From contig NC_053196.1 in NCBI RefSeq assembly GCF_905163445.1, positions 11,991,501 to 12,055,500 of the forward strand: a stretch of DNA of 64,000 bases, read 5' to 3'. Below are positions 32,871 through 44,394 of the stretch, one piece after another. Under the pieces are notes generated by a model. That model did not search any database, was not told the DNA's origin, and saw only the letters and a program-made list of their open reading frames with translations. Source of the stretch: Pararge aegeria (lineage: Eukaryota > Arthropoda > Insecta > Lepidoptera > Nymphalidae). The position numbers and the translations under genes are program-made. How positions within the stretch are numbered: position 1 is the stretch's first letter; each line of letters opens with the position of its first letter.

Positions 32871-33335
32871 ATGTTAAATACTATAAATATATATGCTTTT
32901 GATTTGCGATGGCTGTAGATTTGTGATGGTTGTAATAAAATTAAAACTATGTGTTAAAATTAAGTCAAGCTTACTGATTGCGTCAGGAGCTACATTTGCT
33001 TGCTACATTTATTATCTGCGTGAAATTCCTACATCCCTCACTAATTGTGGATTTCGAAGCGGTGGCCGCTAATGAGTTAGGCAAAGATAAGGAATTTTAC
33101 AAACACCCGCGAAACTCAGGTAGCCCGATGTTTTTATTTATTTTGGGTTAAAACATTTCATTATTATCTTGGAAATGGCTACCTTTTAATGTTATGGTGA
33201 ATACACATCCTGATAATATTAGTTTTATTGGCTTTCAGTTGCTTTGAAATTGCTTTTGAATTTAAATTCCTAGTTAGAGGCAGTTGTCAAAGAATCGCCT
33301 CCAAGAAGCATTGCAGCAGAATGGAGAGTTTAAGC
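32871..33335. other. No gene recognised
   Basis: AT-rich; nothing recurring seen. Confidence 0.35.
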
Positions 33336-33339
33336 TCTT

Positions 33340-33455
33340 AATTTTTCTCTTCTATGAGAGTATAAAACTCTGTGACCTACAGTGGGATATCAATAGGCTA
33401 AGGATTATAATGATGATGAAAGTATCATTATGGAGTATATTGATACTTTCATCAT
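33340..33455 (+). repeat. LINE 3' scrap and 14-bp hairpin
   Basis: ACCTACAGTGGGATATCAAT followed by a GATGATG run recalls the 3' end of lepidopteran RTE-like LINEs. TGATGAAAGTATCA at 33414-33427 pairs exactly with 33441-33454. Confidence 0.45.
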
Positions 33456-33474
33456 AGTGTTTTAAACAACAATA

Positions 33475-33640
33475 TCAAAGTCAAAGTCAAATATTTCTTT
33501 ATTCAAATAGGCACATAGACGGTACAGTTGATTCGTGCATTACATGTAAAATATGACATAGGAGTGAGTTGATGGCGATTAATAAATTCGTCAACTTAAA
33601 ACTAAAGCTACGATGGTTCCAAAAATCCTAATGTCAAAAG
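33475..33640 (-). mobile_element. REP-1 element
   Basis: Plus-strand order: CAAAGTCAAATATTTCTTTA, GCATTACATGTAAAATATGA, CATAGGAGTGAGTTGATGGC, AAACTAAAGCTACGATGG. It is the reverse of the copy at 42.86-43.08 kb. The tail on the minus strand is GAATAAAGAAATATTTG, a retroelement-like 3' end. Confidence 0.7.
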
Positions 33641-35255
33641 CCTAATGTTCAAAATTCCTAATGTCGTCGTACAAAAGTGACCATGTTAAATCTGTAACTA
33701 CTATAGTCTCGTAAAAATAGCAAACAATAAAAATTGATAATTAGTTATAAGAAGCATCCTATACCCAATATAGTGGCGGTATTAATTAAATCAATTAGCT
33801 GGTCCCAAATTTCTTAATGCAGAAGTTATTAAGTTTTAAATTTTTTATCAGTGATGCAGTAAACTTCAATACTTTTTAATATTTCTAAGAGTTACGAAAT
33901 AAATTGAATTGTCAATTTTCGGCGATTAAAAATCGCTTTGTAACTGATATATTCGCCATCATACTACTGTAGCTTTTCATAAAATCAAGATAATTATGCG
34001 TTTGGGTATCGCTTTAGTATATTAATATCCTAAAATGTTTCTCGCCAAGTTACTAAAATGACTGATTTTTTTTGATACCTTGACAAATTGATTGATGTAA
34101 AACTTTGAGAATACTCTCTACAACTTCATTTAAATAAGGAATCTTAATGCTCTTAACTATTTAAAATGAACGTCGAAAATGAACCTTCGTGTTTTGTATA
34201 ATAATACTATTTGTATACTGAGGACCTATACAAATCGACCATACCAAATTCACGTTCAAGGTATGTCATTTGTTTCCTGTATCAATCATAAATCACCCAT
34301 TCTATATTTTTGGACAAAAAAGCATCTTCAAATTTTTTAGCATAACCCACTCGAAACAGCCGGAAGCCTTATGCGCACAAATATTTAAAAGTGGTTCGCC
34401 TACGGACAACTTTTTCGAGAACTTTTTATCTAAATTTATTTAATGGTTACTAAGTAACTTCGACCCTTTTTCACAAAGACTTCGGGGTCTGACAGATTAG
34501 CGTTTGCGCTGGCAGCCATTTATTCGCCTCCAGAGCCCTTTTTGTTATTTTTGTGACGAGGACATTAATAAATAACGAATAACCTAATAACGTGGTCGAA
34601 AAAATATTCATTGTCCCGGGGATTTTTTGCGGATGCCCTTTTTAAATTTCATATTTTGAAGTCTGTATAAAAAATAATGGGACCTTTATAATTTTCATTA
34701 TTGGGTCCTATATTTTATTTAATATGTGTGGCTATGCCAGAGTCATAGATATGATCGTCGCTTCTCATTATACGTACCATAAATGTATATATATTAAGAG
34801 CATCCGCATTTTGTTTAGAGAATAGTACCCACCACAACAATAGAGGAAATTCAGGAGAGTTAAGTTCTTGTCTTTTGCGAAGTGTTATGGTGCGTTTCCA
34901 AGTTACAGGTGATTAAAATAAATGATAAAATAAATAATACTACTTTTTATTTTAGAAGAAAGATTGATGATTTGATATGTCACTTGACATTGTAAATTCT
35001 TTTTTTTTTTATGTCATTTTATTTTTCCTTATTTGGTTTAACAACAGCTTTACATTTAAACTAGCTTATACAGTATGAAGACAAAATATAAAGCTACTCA
35101 CAACACCGCATGCAATAAGTAAATAGTGTTTAACTAGCTTACAAAGTATCATTTTCTTGACATACCTACTCATCCGACATTAATATTCGTGATTCAAGAA
35201 AGTAGGTACATGAAGAATTTACCAGCTACAAGTATTATTGTAGTTTCACGGATCA
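33641..35255. other. No gene recognised
   Basis: AT-rich. A small tandem CCTAATGTC motif (three times at about 33627-33665) is the only local pattern. Confidence 0.4.
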
Positions 35256-35259
35256 ATCT

Positions 35260-35505
35260 CCTTCGTGCCTTCTCCATCTACATTGGCGAAGTACCTTGTG
35301 CCCAGTTACCACAGACAAAAGCCATAAACAGGAATTGAATTGAATTGAAGGGAATTGGCGGCTTGTTGTAAAATAAAACGGATCCAGCCAACGGAAAAAC
35401 AAGTGAAATCTCCTTCGCGCTTTCTCCATCTACAATACATTGGCGAAGTACCTTGTGCCCAGTTGGCACAGACAAAAGCCATAAACAAGAATTGAATTGA
35501 ACTTT
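35260..35505 (-). repeat. Tandem pair of LINE 3'-end fragments
   Basis: TGGCGAAGTACCTTGTGCCC occurs at 35284 and again at 35441, each followed by ACAAAAGCCATAAACA and a GAATTGAATTGAA tail. The repeat period is about 157 bp. On the minus strand each looks like a LINE tail. The two short ORFs over it come from the same duplication. Confidence 0.6.
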
Positions 35506-35711
35506 TATTGGAGACTTGAAAAATTGGTACTTCTTAACGCTTCAAAAATGTTTGTACTGATTGTCTCTCTTGCACAGACAACGAATATAAATAGCTGGCA
35601 ACTTTTGACGTATGCATATACGTAACATAGTACCCATAGGTGTAGAAGTATTGCAATGCTGGGTTCCGATCGGAAGGGCGTGGTTGCCGGAGTTATTACA
35701 GGTACATGAGG

Positions 35712-36044
35712 CAGTGGCGTGCATACAGGGTATGCACTGGTTATGCAATCAATCAATCAATCCTAATCGTATTCGGTCACAGCGACTGTTTCGGATTCCG
35801 GCTGAGAGCGCCGCTGGTGAGCTTTTAGGTGACTCGCAAAACCTGACTTTGTGCTAAACGTGCGGCTGCATTCGCTACACGTCAACACACCACACCGCCA
35901 ATGTAGTTATAGGATACGGCCGCTGGTGGTCGGGCCTTTAGCTCATCGCGTTTAGCATCAAGCTCCTTAAGTCGTCTCAACTCAAATTTCGTCACGTTCA
36001 AAATTTTTATATCATCTGTGCATACCCTCTATGCACGCCACTGG
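35712..36044. mobile_element. hAT-type element with foreign interior
   Basis: The ends CAGTGGCGTGCATACAGGG and the mirrored GCATAGAGGGTATGCAC match the MITE at 13.39 kb, but the interior is different: it holds a minus-strand LINE tail. A clean 8-bp target duplication is not visible here (ACATGAGG against GTTGTAGG). Confidence 0.65.
35763..35985 (-). pseudogene. LINE protein tail with a C2H2 finger
   Basis: On the minus strand one frame reads FELRRLKELDAKRDELKARP then SYNYIGG, a charged helix-like stretch. A second frame carries a C2H2 finger at 35817-35879 (CSEC, 12 residues, H, 3 residues, H) and ends EYD-stop at 35763. The two frames need a shift near 35890. A CAAT-repeat run right after the stop looks like a LINE poly-repeat tail. 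Single C2H2 fingers close some animal LINE ORF2 proteins, which I take as the most likely origin. Confidence 0.5.
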
Positions 36045-36110
36045 TTGTAGGACGTGTTCCTTGCATGCCCTGCGAAGTTATGCTGTTTTAAACTTATCAT
36101 TATTATCTTT

Positions 36111-36365
36111 GACGGCCGATTGGCGCAGTTTGCAGTGACCCTGCTTTCTGAGCCCAAGACCGTGGGTTCCATTCCCACTAAATACTAGAAAATGTTTGTG
36201 TGATGAGCATGAATGTTTTCAGTGTCTGGGTGTTTATGTGTATTTTCTAAGTATTTATGTATATTATTCATAAAAATATTCATCTGGCATCTCAGTACCC
36301 ATAACACAAGCTACGCTTACTTTGGGGCGATGTGTGTATTGTTGTAGTATATTTATTTATTTATT
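36111..36365 (+). mobile_element. SINE-A, full length
   Basis: GACGGCCGATTGGCGCAGTT head, B box GGGTTCCATTCCC (one change), standard body and TTTATTTATTTATT tail. A short duplicated ACTA lies after the B box. Confidence 0.85.
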
Positions 36366-36398
36366 ATCAGGTCGGAGATCTGCTTGGTTAACTAATTA

Positions 36399-36735
36399 TT
36401 ACTTTTCAAAATAGAATATATATTTGAATACAATAGACTTTATTGGAATAACGCCTGCCTTTTCAACTAAAATCTCAAGGAAATGTAGTAAGTAACACCC
36501 GCATCCGAAACCATACAATATCAAAGATTCAATTGTCATGAAATAAATTGTGCTGATTGATATACCACCGACAAACTCAGTTGTCGTAACCAAACAATAT
36601 GCGAAAGCCCCAAGTATGCCTTCCAAGTGTTCGCTATAAATAATACATTATACTCTTCATTGAAAAGATTCCCAATGTAAAGCATTAAGGTTGGATGATC
36701 TCTTAAAATAACAAGTGTTTGCTTCAATGATTATC
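36399..36735 (-). pseudogene. Hydrophobic ORF pair, doubtful chemoreceptor remnant
   Basis: Two overlapping minus-strand frames are hydrophobic: one contains DHPTLMLYIGNLFNEEYN and the other AFAYCLVTTTEFVGG followed by a long nonpolar helix-like stretch. Read with one frameshift the order vaguely recalls the C-terminal half of an insect odorant receptor (7tm_6). No splice sites or conserved Ser-Tyr end are visible, so this is weak. Confidence 0.15.
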
Positions 36736-37712
36736 AACAATGCATATACCTTTAGCTGCCTTATAAAAGCCTTCTTATGACACAGGAGCGATTTAAATCC
36801 ACAAAAGCTAGACGCATCATTCAAAACGGAACCCAAAATTTTACGTTGTAAAATTGAATTTCAAGTGTACGCTCTCCTCATATGATTTATAAAATGACAT
36901 TGAAATTTAAACTCTGTGTAATGTTACGTATAGTTGAGTTTAATTTAAAGGTGTTTTTAAAAATATTATAGAATAGTTTCTTAAAGTAAAATGCGCGTGA
37001 AACATCACGGCCAAGTTGGTTCACCATAACATAAAGAAACATTGAACTATTGATACTTCGCTATTTAAATGGTTTTACACATTTATAATAAGAGAGACGA
37101 TAAATAGAGTCTATTGTGATGCAGTTTTTATATTGTTCCGAGGTATATTGTATGAAACTAATGCATTTAATTCTATTTTCAATATTTAGACGATCAGTTT
37201 TGAGGGTGCTTATGATATTAAAATTATGATTATTTGTTATACTTCTATCTAAGTATTAGAAGATTATAGTTCTTTGAGGTGGAAGGAAGCATATTTTTAA
37301 GCTCGGTTATCGGGCGGGTTCAGGCGCTTAAATTAGCGCCCTACTACTCGAAGCAATTTCAAAACTTTTAAGAGCTAGTTCGCACTAAGAAAATATGCGC
37401 ACGAAATTTATTTCCAATTTTTTTATGCCACTTAATTTAACATACCACGCACTGATAATAAATTAGCTCGCAATTGTGATGGTATTTATGGAGTTCACGT
37501 TACGTTACGTCGTCGTTATGTGCAACGAAATATTAGCACGAATTGAATTCGTATCAAACAACAGATTTATTACCGGGCTAATTTAAAATAGCAAGTGCAG
37601 GTATCTCTGTATGATCCATAGTGTTACAGAATTAAGGAAAAAAAACCGTGCGGATTTTTTTCGAAGCGTTGCAGTACAATACCTATTAATACTAGATCAC
37701 ATACTATACCTA
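36736..37712. other. No gene recognised
   Basis: AT-rich unique-looking sequence. Confidence 0.4.
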
Positions 37713-37715
37713 GTT

Positions 37716-37975
37716 CATCATCATCATCATCGAACCACCAACGGACAAGGGTCTGCGACCGCAATGAGAAGGGCTTAGGCCGCAGTCCACCACGCTGGCC
37801 AAGCGCGGATTGGTGGACTCCACACGCCTTACAGCACATCATGGAGAATCCTCAGCCATACAGGTTTCCTCACGATGTTTTTCTTCGCCGCTACAGCTAA
37901 TGATAATTAATTTATTAAAACACTCATAACTTACAAAAGTTAGAGGTGCGTCCAAGGGCTTGAACTGCCAATGAC
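37716..37975 (-). mobile_element. SINE-B copy
   Basis: Minus strand: head worn; body GCACCTCTAACTTTTGTAAG, GAGGAAACCTGTATGGCTGA, GGCCAGCGTGGTGGACTGC, then a GATGATGATGATGA tail. The 72-codon ORF over it is a shadow. Confidence 0.8.
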
Positions 37976-38260
37976 ATTTAGTAATAATAATTGTTTTTTG
38001 TTCAATAAAACATAGGAACAAGTTACATTACATCTGCACAATAGGTATAACTTAGTTTATTGTTATAATTTACACGGATACACAGAAATCACATGTCCCT
38101 AAACTAGGTATAAACCTGTGTTATAGGCGACAGTGCTCTCCTTATAAATATGGCTTGCTTAAAACAAATGAAAGATATGAACTCGCAGGGAACGCTGGTA
38201 ATCGTAATTGGTTATCATATTTGTACTAGGTTTCATATTTTGAAATTTTTATACATATCA
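37976..38260. other. No gene recognised
   Basis: Nothing recurring was seen. Confidence 0.35.
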
Positions 38261-38261
38261 T

Positions 38262-38302
38262 AGTGTGTGCGTGTGTGTGCGTGTGTGTGTGTGTTTGTGT
38301 GG
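38262..38302. repeat. TG/TGCG microsatellite
   Basis: GTGTGTGCGTGTGTGTGCG followed by a pure GT run. Confidence 0.8.
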
Positions 38303-38334
38303 ATAATGGTTTCATGTATTTTTTGTTAAATATA

Positions 38335-38395
38335 ATTGGTTAAAACGCTCATAACTTAGAAAAGTTAGAGGTGTCCCAGGGGCTTGATCTAGGTA
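38335..38395 (-). mobile_element. SINE-B head-proximal fragment
   Basis: AAAACGCTCATAACTTAGAA and GTTAGAGGTG followed by CCAGGGGCTTG match the copy at 37.9 kb. Confidence 0.5.
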
Positions 38396-38800
38396 ATATA
38401 TTATAGTATTAGAAAAATATCATTATACACATTTGGCACACAGCTCGGTCATAATTGCAGCTGTATCGTTTAAGCCGTCAAGTACAAAATGCAGAGTCAT
38501 TGAGAGTCAATACAAACTACAAAGTATCCGCCCAAGTTATCAATCTTACAAATTGGTGGAATTCTACAAACTCGTTATATTTCTAAACTCAGCGCCGCCT
38601 TGCTTTCACGTGCTCCGCCTTTTCACGCAAACATAAGTTGTACAGGACTAAGAGTCGGAGTAGATCAAAAGCTACTAACAATATAGTATTTAAACTGTTA
38701 TTTTTGGAGTGAAAACCTAATCGTTAAGATTTCAGTTTACTATTATTTCGTTATCAACGACCTACATATCATAAAAAGAGAGAGATATACTCGTAAATTG
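38396..38800. other. No gene recognised
   Basis: The 67-codon ORF at 38433-38636 has no domain. Confidence 0.35.
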
Positions 38801-38803
38801 ATA

Positions 38804-39074
38804 CTAGCTGACCCGCGCAACTTCGTCTGCACCAAATCGTTTTAATATCTAAGAAAAACCTAGAAACTAATTGCAGCGCTACCAACCAGGTCCAGTTTTA
38901 TTTCCAAACTATGTTATTCGCGGCGCGTCGTCGCCGTACTTGTTTATTCTATACCCGCCGCAACATCTAAGCGATAGGTTAAATTTTAATAATTTAAAAA
39001 TGAATTTGCAGGTATAAAGTCAAACTTAATATTTATTTTATTTTATTTCTTTCGCTTTTATAATATTAGCAGGA
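38804..39074 (-). mobile_element. Non-autonomous Helitron, 271 bp
   Basis: Minus strand: starts TCCTGCTAATATTATAAAAG and ends GACGAAGTTGCGCGGGTCAG then CTAG. A different interior from the copies at 10.6 and 15.0 kb but the same kind of ends. Confidence 0.75.
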
Positions 39075-39264
39075 TGGTACGAATGCATTCGATCGTTGTC
39101 CCATATCTCTTGCGACTTGCTGTTATTTGTGAAGAGATAGTCCTTTATCTCCGATAATATTTATCAGATCTCCATTAAAATTATACAATGCATGCTTGAT
39201 AGAATGATTCACTTTCAAATAAAAAAAGAATTATTAAAATCGGTTAAAATTCAGTACATTTCAC

Positions 39265-39405
39265 GTGATGCCCGGACAGACAGACAGACAGACAGACAAA
39301 AATTAAATAAAAATGTGTGTTCGGACTCAGTATCGATTATAAAGCATCCCACGGTTAAAATTTTTAAAATATTAAATGTACAGAAATCTTATGAGTATAG
39401 ATAAC
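39265..39405 (+). repeat. Repeat with CAGA run
   Basis: GCCCGGACAGACAGACAGAC then AAAAATTAAATAAAAATGTG and CAGTATCGATTATAAAGCAT form a motif order known from lepidopteran interspersed repeats. No termini identified. Confidence 0.5.
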
Positions 39406-39980
39406 TAAGATGGGCCGCGATGCTTAAATGTAAGTTAGTTTGTTTTGTTTAGATTACTTAACCCAAGAGTTTCAGTACAAGCATGGAGTTAGGAAATGTG
39501 CGGTGTCCGTACCATGGAGAGCACATCAAGCCGTCCGTCTCAGTTATAACAGACTGGGCTTTTACGAACGGCTCAGTTAAATACTGACTGGAGTAGCGTG
39601 GTGGGTTTCTCCTATGGGACGTTTTAAGAATGCGAAGATGATGATGATGCTGAGGAATTACTCGGCAAAACAATTATTATTAATGGTAATCACTATGCAG
39701 GTGCTAAAATTCTCGAGTGTATGTGTCCGCCTATACAATTTATCACACAAATTGCTACAAACCAAATAATATAGCGGCGTTCCCGCCCTAGGTATCATCT
39801 GCCCCGCCCTATCACGCCTGGAACACGCACCTAAGGCGGTACGGGTAAATTGTTTGGTCAAGATCATTTCCTTTTTGTTGAATGCGCCGCTTCTAAGAAG
39901 GTTCTTGGGTTTTTTGTCAAGCCCAATAATGCAATCTTTGCTTTCAAGAATATGAGTTTCAAAAGGTACCTACTTAAAAA
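39406..39980. other. No gene recognised
   Basis: Several short ORFs on both strands without domains. A GATGATGATGATGCTG run at about 39634-39650 may end a retroelement. Confidence 0.35.
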
Positions 39981-39984
39981 AAAA

Positions 39985-40188
39985 TTAATAAACATACTAC
40001 GACATAACACACATTGCCACCTAGCCCCAAAGTAAGCGTAGCTATTGTTATGGGTACTAAGATAGCTGATGATTTTCTATAAATATAATACACAGAAATA
40101 TACAGATAAACACCCAGACACTGAAAAACATTGATGTTCATCACACAAACATTTTCCAATTGTGGGAATCGAACCCACGGTCACAACG
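39985..40188 (-). mobile_element. SINE-A copy
   Basis: Reverse copy: tail side ACATACTACGACATAACACA, then GCCCCAAAGTAAGCGTAGC and the B box as GGGAATCGAACCCACGG. The first part of the head is missing. Confidence 0.8.
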
Positions 40189-42008
40189 GGTTTAAATACA
40201 CGATGTGTTTATAAGTGCAACATAAATGTATTCGATTTTGGAACGCAGCAAACTCATAATAGTTTATATTGTTTGACTTTGAACCTTATTAAGGAAAAAT
40301 TTTTAGCATCTTAATACAGATGTATCACGTTTTTCGGGATACAAAAGTATGCTTTGTCATATTTAGATGGTGTGATGGGCTATAAGTCGCTAAGTTAATT
40401 GATAGAAAATATATAAAAGGTGATAAATACTAGTAAAACAGTACTTAGTATACTTCATTCTTAAAAACAGCGGGACGTCCACTCAAAAATATGTCACATT
40501 GTAGAAAGAAAACCGTTATTTATTCAAGAACGTACTGATTGACACAAATACTTGACAGCCGTCGCGAAACAGACCAACACAAGCTCTCAATTTTAATCTT
40601 TAGTCTTCAAACTTCAAGCTTCATAGGCTAAGAGGCGCTGTACAATTTGATTACTAACTTAGAGCTTTGAAAGAAATAAGAAGTAATATTGCGATAGCTT
40701 TAAGTGTTATTTTAAAATGAAATTTTTACATTACATACCTTGGAGAACCTCAGATAAGGCTAAGATCTGAAACAAATACGCCATTGATTATTAAAAACCC
40801 CCTAAATCTCCAAAACATTTCTTTCCCAGCGAAAAGAGTTAAGACTGCAAGACAACCTTTACTGCTTTATCTGACTTTAAAATAATTACTTTTGTTGACT
40901 TGGAGAGCTGGCTTAAGGTAGGATAAGTAAGGTATGATTTTTAGTAAACCTACCTCATTTCATTCAAATATAAGATTCGAGTTTAGTACTTATGTACCAT
41001 CTTTGAATTCAATTACCCTTAAAATTAAAATTCTGAATTAAAATCTGGGCACGATTGGTTATGACAATAAAAATAACTTGAACTGATATCGTAGCATTAT
41101 CACTATTTATGTGAAAAAAAATCGAACTACGTAGTAGTTGTCAGAGTCCAGTGGCATGCGCTTTTTATAGCTGTCTGCTAATGCTTACCGAGACAGCACC
41201 GTTTAACAGCACACTGTTTTGACATTAATTGTTTTATTTTAGTGAAATTAAATTTAAACTATAAAGAAAACAAACCACTGCCTCCTGGACTACAGCTCTC
41301 TTATCTTCAAATCTCACGTTCTTATCTCCGATCTTGAGTATGAAAGAAGATGGTTATCAGCGCTGTTAGAGGGTCTTATCCCATACGGGCAGACACAATG
41401 GGTCCAAATCAATGAAACACGTGGACAGCTATTCACACCGTATAAATTGGACATCCTAAACATTATATTTTTTATAATGACTTGTAATGGTTTTGCTTCG
41501 GTTTCTTTTGTCTGTGAGATAAGTTAATTTTGTCAATATCTATTACATAACATCATAGGCACATTATGTACCTAAATTCAATCTTCAGAACATGGGCGTA
41601 CCTACCCAGCTTCTGGTCCAGGGAGGAGAAAATAAACCTTTTATTTTTAGATGCGATCGTCCGAGGCTGTGTTGTGAAAATTTCTTGGAGGGCCCTCTGT
41701 GATCGATATTGATGCCAAAACTGTATTTCTTTTCAATTTTGTCTGTCTGTCTATCTGTCCTTTGGCTATATATTTTTTAAGAGAGTTCATACATTTTCTG
41801 CGAGATATTTTGGGCAGTTGCCTTAACAAAGTTGAGTGGTGCTCAACATCAAATTTTGGTCTCCCAGTGCGATTTTCCCGCGGTAGCAAATGCTTTTAAA
41901 CATAACCTTTTTATCCTAGTAAATTTCTTCGGTTGATTTTCCAAAAACTTTTTTACATACAAGTATATATCCGCCAAAGCTAATTAATCTATTTCTAAGC
42001 ATGTTCAT
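40189..42008. other. No gene recognised
   Basis: Mostly unique-looking and AT-rich. At 41690-41880 two mirrored ORFs cover a segment with a CTGTCTGTCTATCTGTCC run, probably a decayed mobile piece. Confidence 0.35.
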
Positions 42009-42009
42009 C

Positions 42010-42217
42010 ACATCGACCCATTACCGGGCCACTACAGAGCACGGGTGTCTTCCCAAAATGAGAAAAGGTTAAGGCCGTAGTCAAACACGCTGGCCCAGTG
42101 CGGATTGGTGGACTCCACACTCCTTTGAGAAAATTATGCAGATCTCTCAGGCATGCAGGTTTCCTTACGATGTTTAACTTCGCTGTTGAAGCAATTGATA
42201 TTTTAATAATAAACTAA
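42010..42217 (-). mobile_element. SINE-B, headless
   Basis: CCCATTACCGGGCCACTACA, CACGCTGGCCCAGTGCGG, CTCTCAGGCATGCAGGTTTC on the plus strand. The tRNA-like head has been lost; a SINE-A follows directly. Confidence 0.75.
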
Positions 42218-42227
42218 CTAGCAATTA

Positions 42228-42495
42228 ACGTCCGATTGGCGCAGTGAGCAGCGACCCTGCTTTCTAAGTCCAAGGCTGTGGGTTCGCTCAGGGTTCGGGG
42301 TTTGTGTGATGAACATGGAGGTTCTTTAGTGTCTGGTTGTTCATCTATATATTAAGTATGTTTATGTATGTTTTAAGTATTTATGTATATTATCCATCAA
42401 AAATCATCAGTCATCTTAATACCTATTACACAAGCTGCTCTTACTTTGGGTCTAGATGGCTATGTGTTTAATGCCTTATTATATTTATTTATCTA
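42228..42495 (+). mobile_element. SINE-A copy, internally altered
   Basis: Head ACGTCCGATTGGCGCAGTGA intact, but the B box GGGTTCG is followed by an abnormal segment (CTCAGGGTTCGGGG) where the normal element reads on to GATTCCC. It would be a poor polymerase III promoter. Confidence 0.75.
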
Positions 42496-42700
42496 ATTGT
42501 TCATTGTAAAGTCAACAACTAAACTAAAGATGATCCGGTGTCAAAACGAAACGTGCATACATAGTACAATTTGGAGGACCTGTATGGTTTCCTATAAAAT
42601 TTCCTGCTTTACGCGGATGATAAAAAAATATTTTTTAATGTAAATTCTATTCTTATTCCTAGAACTAAAGCGAATTTAAAGGCATTCCATTGAACATTTA
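42496..42700. other. Short unassigned stretch
   Basis: AT-rich; nothing recognised. Confidence 0.3.
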
Positions 42701-42704
42701 ATGT

Positions 42705-42776
42705 TGAACCCCTTCTCATTGTGGGTGGAGACCCCAGCCCTGTAGGGGGCCGTTAATGGGTTGATATAATAATAAT
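42705..42776 (+). mobile_element. SINE-B 3' fragment
   Basis: AACCCCTTCTCATTGTGGGT and AATGGGTTGATATAATAATA are the last part of SINE-B. Confidence 0.65.
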
Positions 42777-42777
42777 A

Positions 42778-43253
42778 AATAATAAATATACTACGACATT
42801 ACACACATCGCAATCTAGCCCCAAAGTAAGCATTAGCTTGTGTGACTTAGATGACATGACAATGTGAGAAGGTGATAACAGAAAAAAAATAACAACCGGC
42901 TAAGTTTGTTGTGGCCTTCTTCTTAGACCAGGGCGCGGTTGGAACCCTCGTAGCTTTAGTTTTAAGTTGACGAATTTATTTATCGCCATCAACTCACTCC
43001 TATGTCATATTTTACATGTAATGTACGCATCAAAAGTGCCATCTATTTGCCTATTTGAATAAAGAAATATTTGACTTTGACTTTAGATGACTGATGAATA
43101 CATGAATACTTACAATAGACACACATACACACCCAGAGGCTGAAAATCATTCATGTTCATCACACAAACATTTTCCAGTTGTGGGAATCGAACCCACGGC
43201 CTCGACACGACTCAAAAAGCGGGGTCGCTGCCCACTGCGCCAATCGGCCGTCC
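42778..43253 (-). mobile_element. SINE-A split by a REP-1 insertion
   Basis: The tail side (42778-42855) and head side (43083-43253, ending CCAATCGGCCGTCC) are one SINE-A copy. The break carries a 9-bp duplication, TTAGATGAC, at 42847-42855 and 43083-43091. The B box GGGAATCGAACCCACGG is intact in reverse. Confidence 0.85.
42856..43082 (+). mobile_element. REP-1 element, complete insertion
   Basis: A 227-bp insert from ATGACAATGTGAGAAGGTG to GAATAAAGAAATATTTGACT, flanked by the 9-bp duplication. The variable-length duplication and AATAAA-bearing 3' end favour LINE-type retroposition. It defines the REP-1 ends for the copies at 33.5 and 46.5 kb. Confidence 0.8.
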
Positions 43254-44390
43254 AAAATATGGTATGTCGTTAACCTAGAGGTTTCTAACACGCGAAATAA
43301 TGTTTTATTATTATTAAGTTAAGTTTCACATTCTTAACGATTCAATGGAATAAGAATGCAAAGGTGTTTTAGACATCATTATTATTAAAATTTATTGAGT
43401 ATCCATTATAACATCTTTACGCTAAATATCGTCAACCCAAAGGATTCTTCCGAGCGAGAGCATATTATATTATGATCATCTAAGTTTCGAGTCATCTGTT
43501 ATTGATGTTATTATGTCCCTATTGTCATATTTAATCGCTACGAGCTTATGATACAGGATGTTTGAAAATTTAATTCCTCTCACAATTTTTAATAAACAAG
43601 AATTTAGGGGCTTTTAAAATAGTTTCGTATTGATATTAGCCTTAAGATCTTGAATTTCGTAATATAGAGCTCGAAAGATGTCAGGATATAACTCAAAAGT
43701 AGTGTCACTACGCTTCAACTAAAGACTAACCCCTTACGTCAATGAGAGAAGTGGTTTTTAATAAACTTTTAATGTCAAAGATGCACAGAAAGGATGACGA
43801 AGAAGTAGATCTGTATACTAAACCGGCGATAGAGTAAACAATGAACTTATTATTTTTTTTTTTAGTAATCCTGTGAGTTACGCCTTCTTTAAATATAGCA
43901 TATTAATATTTGTATTGAAGACAGGTTTATGCTTTACTACGACTTTCGATTTATGTTTGTGTGCATATGAAAATCGAATCTAGATAGATCTTTTTTAGTG
44001 AACAGCAGTCGAGTTGACTGACCAATTAATAAGAGAAGTAAATTGTAATCATCCTGTATAAATCATTCGTTGCAGTCAACTACAAATCAATGGCCGACAA
44101 AGAGCAATTTAATGGCCCTTTAGTATTTTAAATGGAGACAAATTCACTTTAAAAGCCAATTTTAACGCGTTTGCCCATTCGACCGTAGAATTTCATTGTA
44201 ATTTATATATTTTATTATCTAGTAACGATACTTAGGTAATAAATGTGATGTTATTAAGTGAAGTCCTTTTTTATACAGGACGTTAAGTTTAATATGAATT
44301 ATGAACCACCGCGCCGGTGATCGATTTTTATCAGGGAGATGTTTTAAAAAGTATCCAATGAGGAAGTTCTGCTACACGTCAACCAACGGC
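43254..44390. other. No gene recognised
   Basis: AT-rich unique-looking sequence. Confidence 0.4.
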
Positions 44391-44394
44391 GTGA

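Larger units (their letters stand above)
35625..36092 (+). repeat. REP-2 copy split by a hAT element
   Basis: Left part TTGCAATGCTGGGTTCCGAT to TTACAGGTACATGAGG; right part GTAGGACGTGTTCCTTGCAT to GCGAAGTTATGCTG. Together they match the REP-2 copy at 13.7-13.9 kb, with the hAT element at 35712-36044 in between. Confidence 0.6.
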
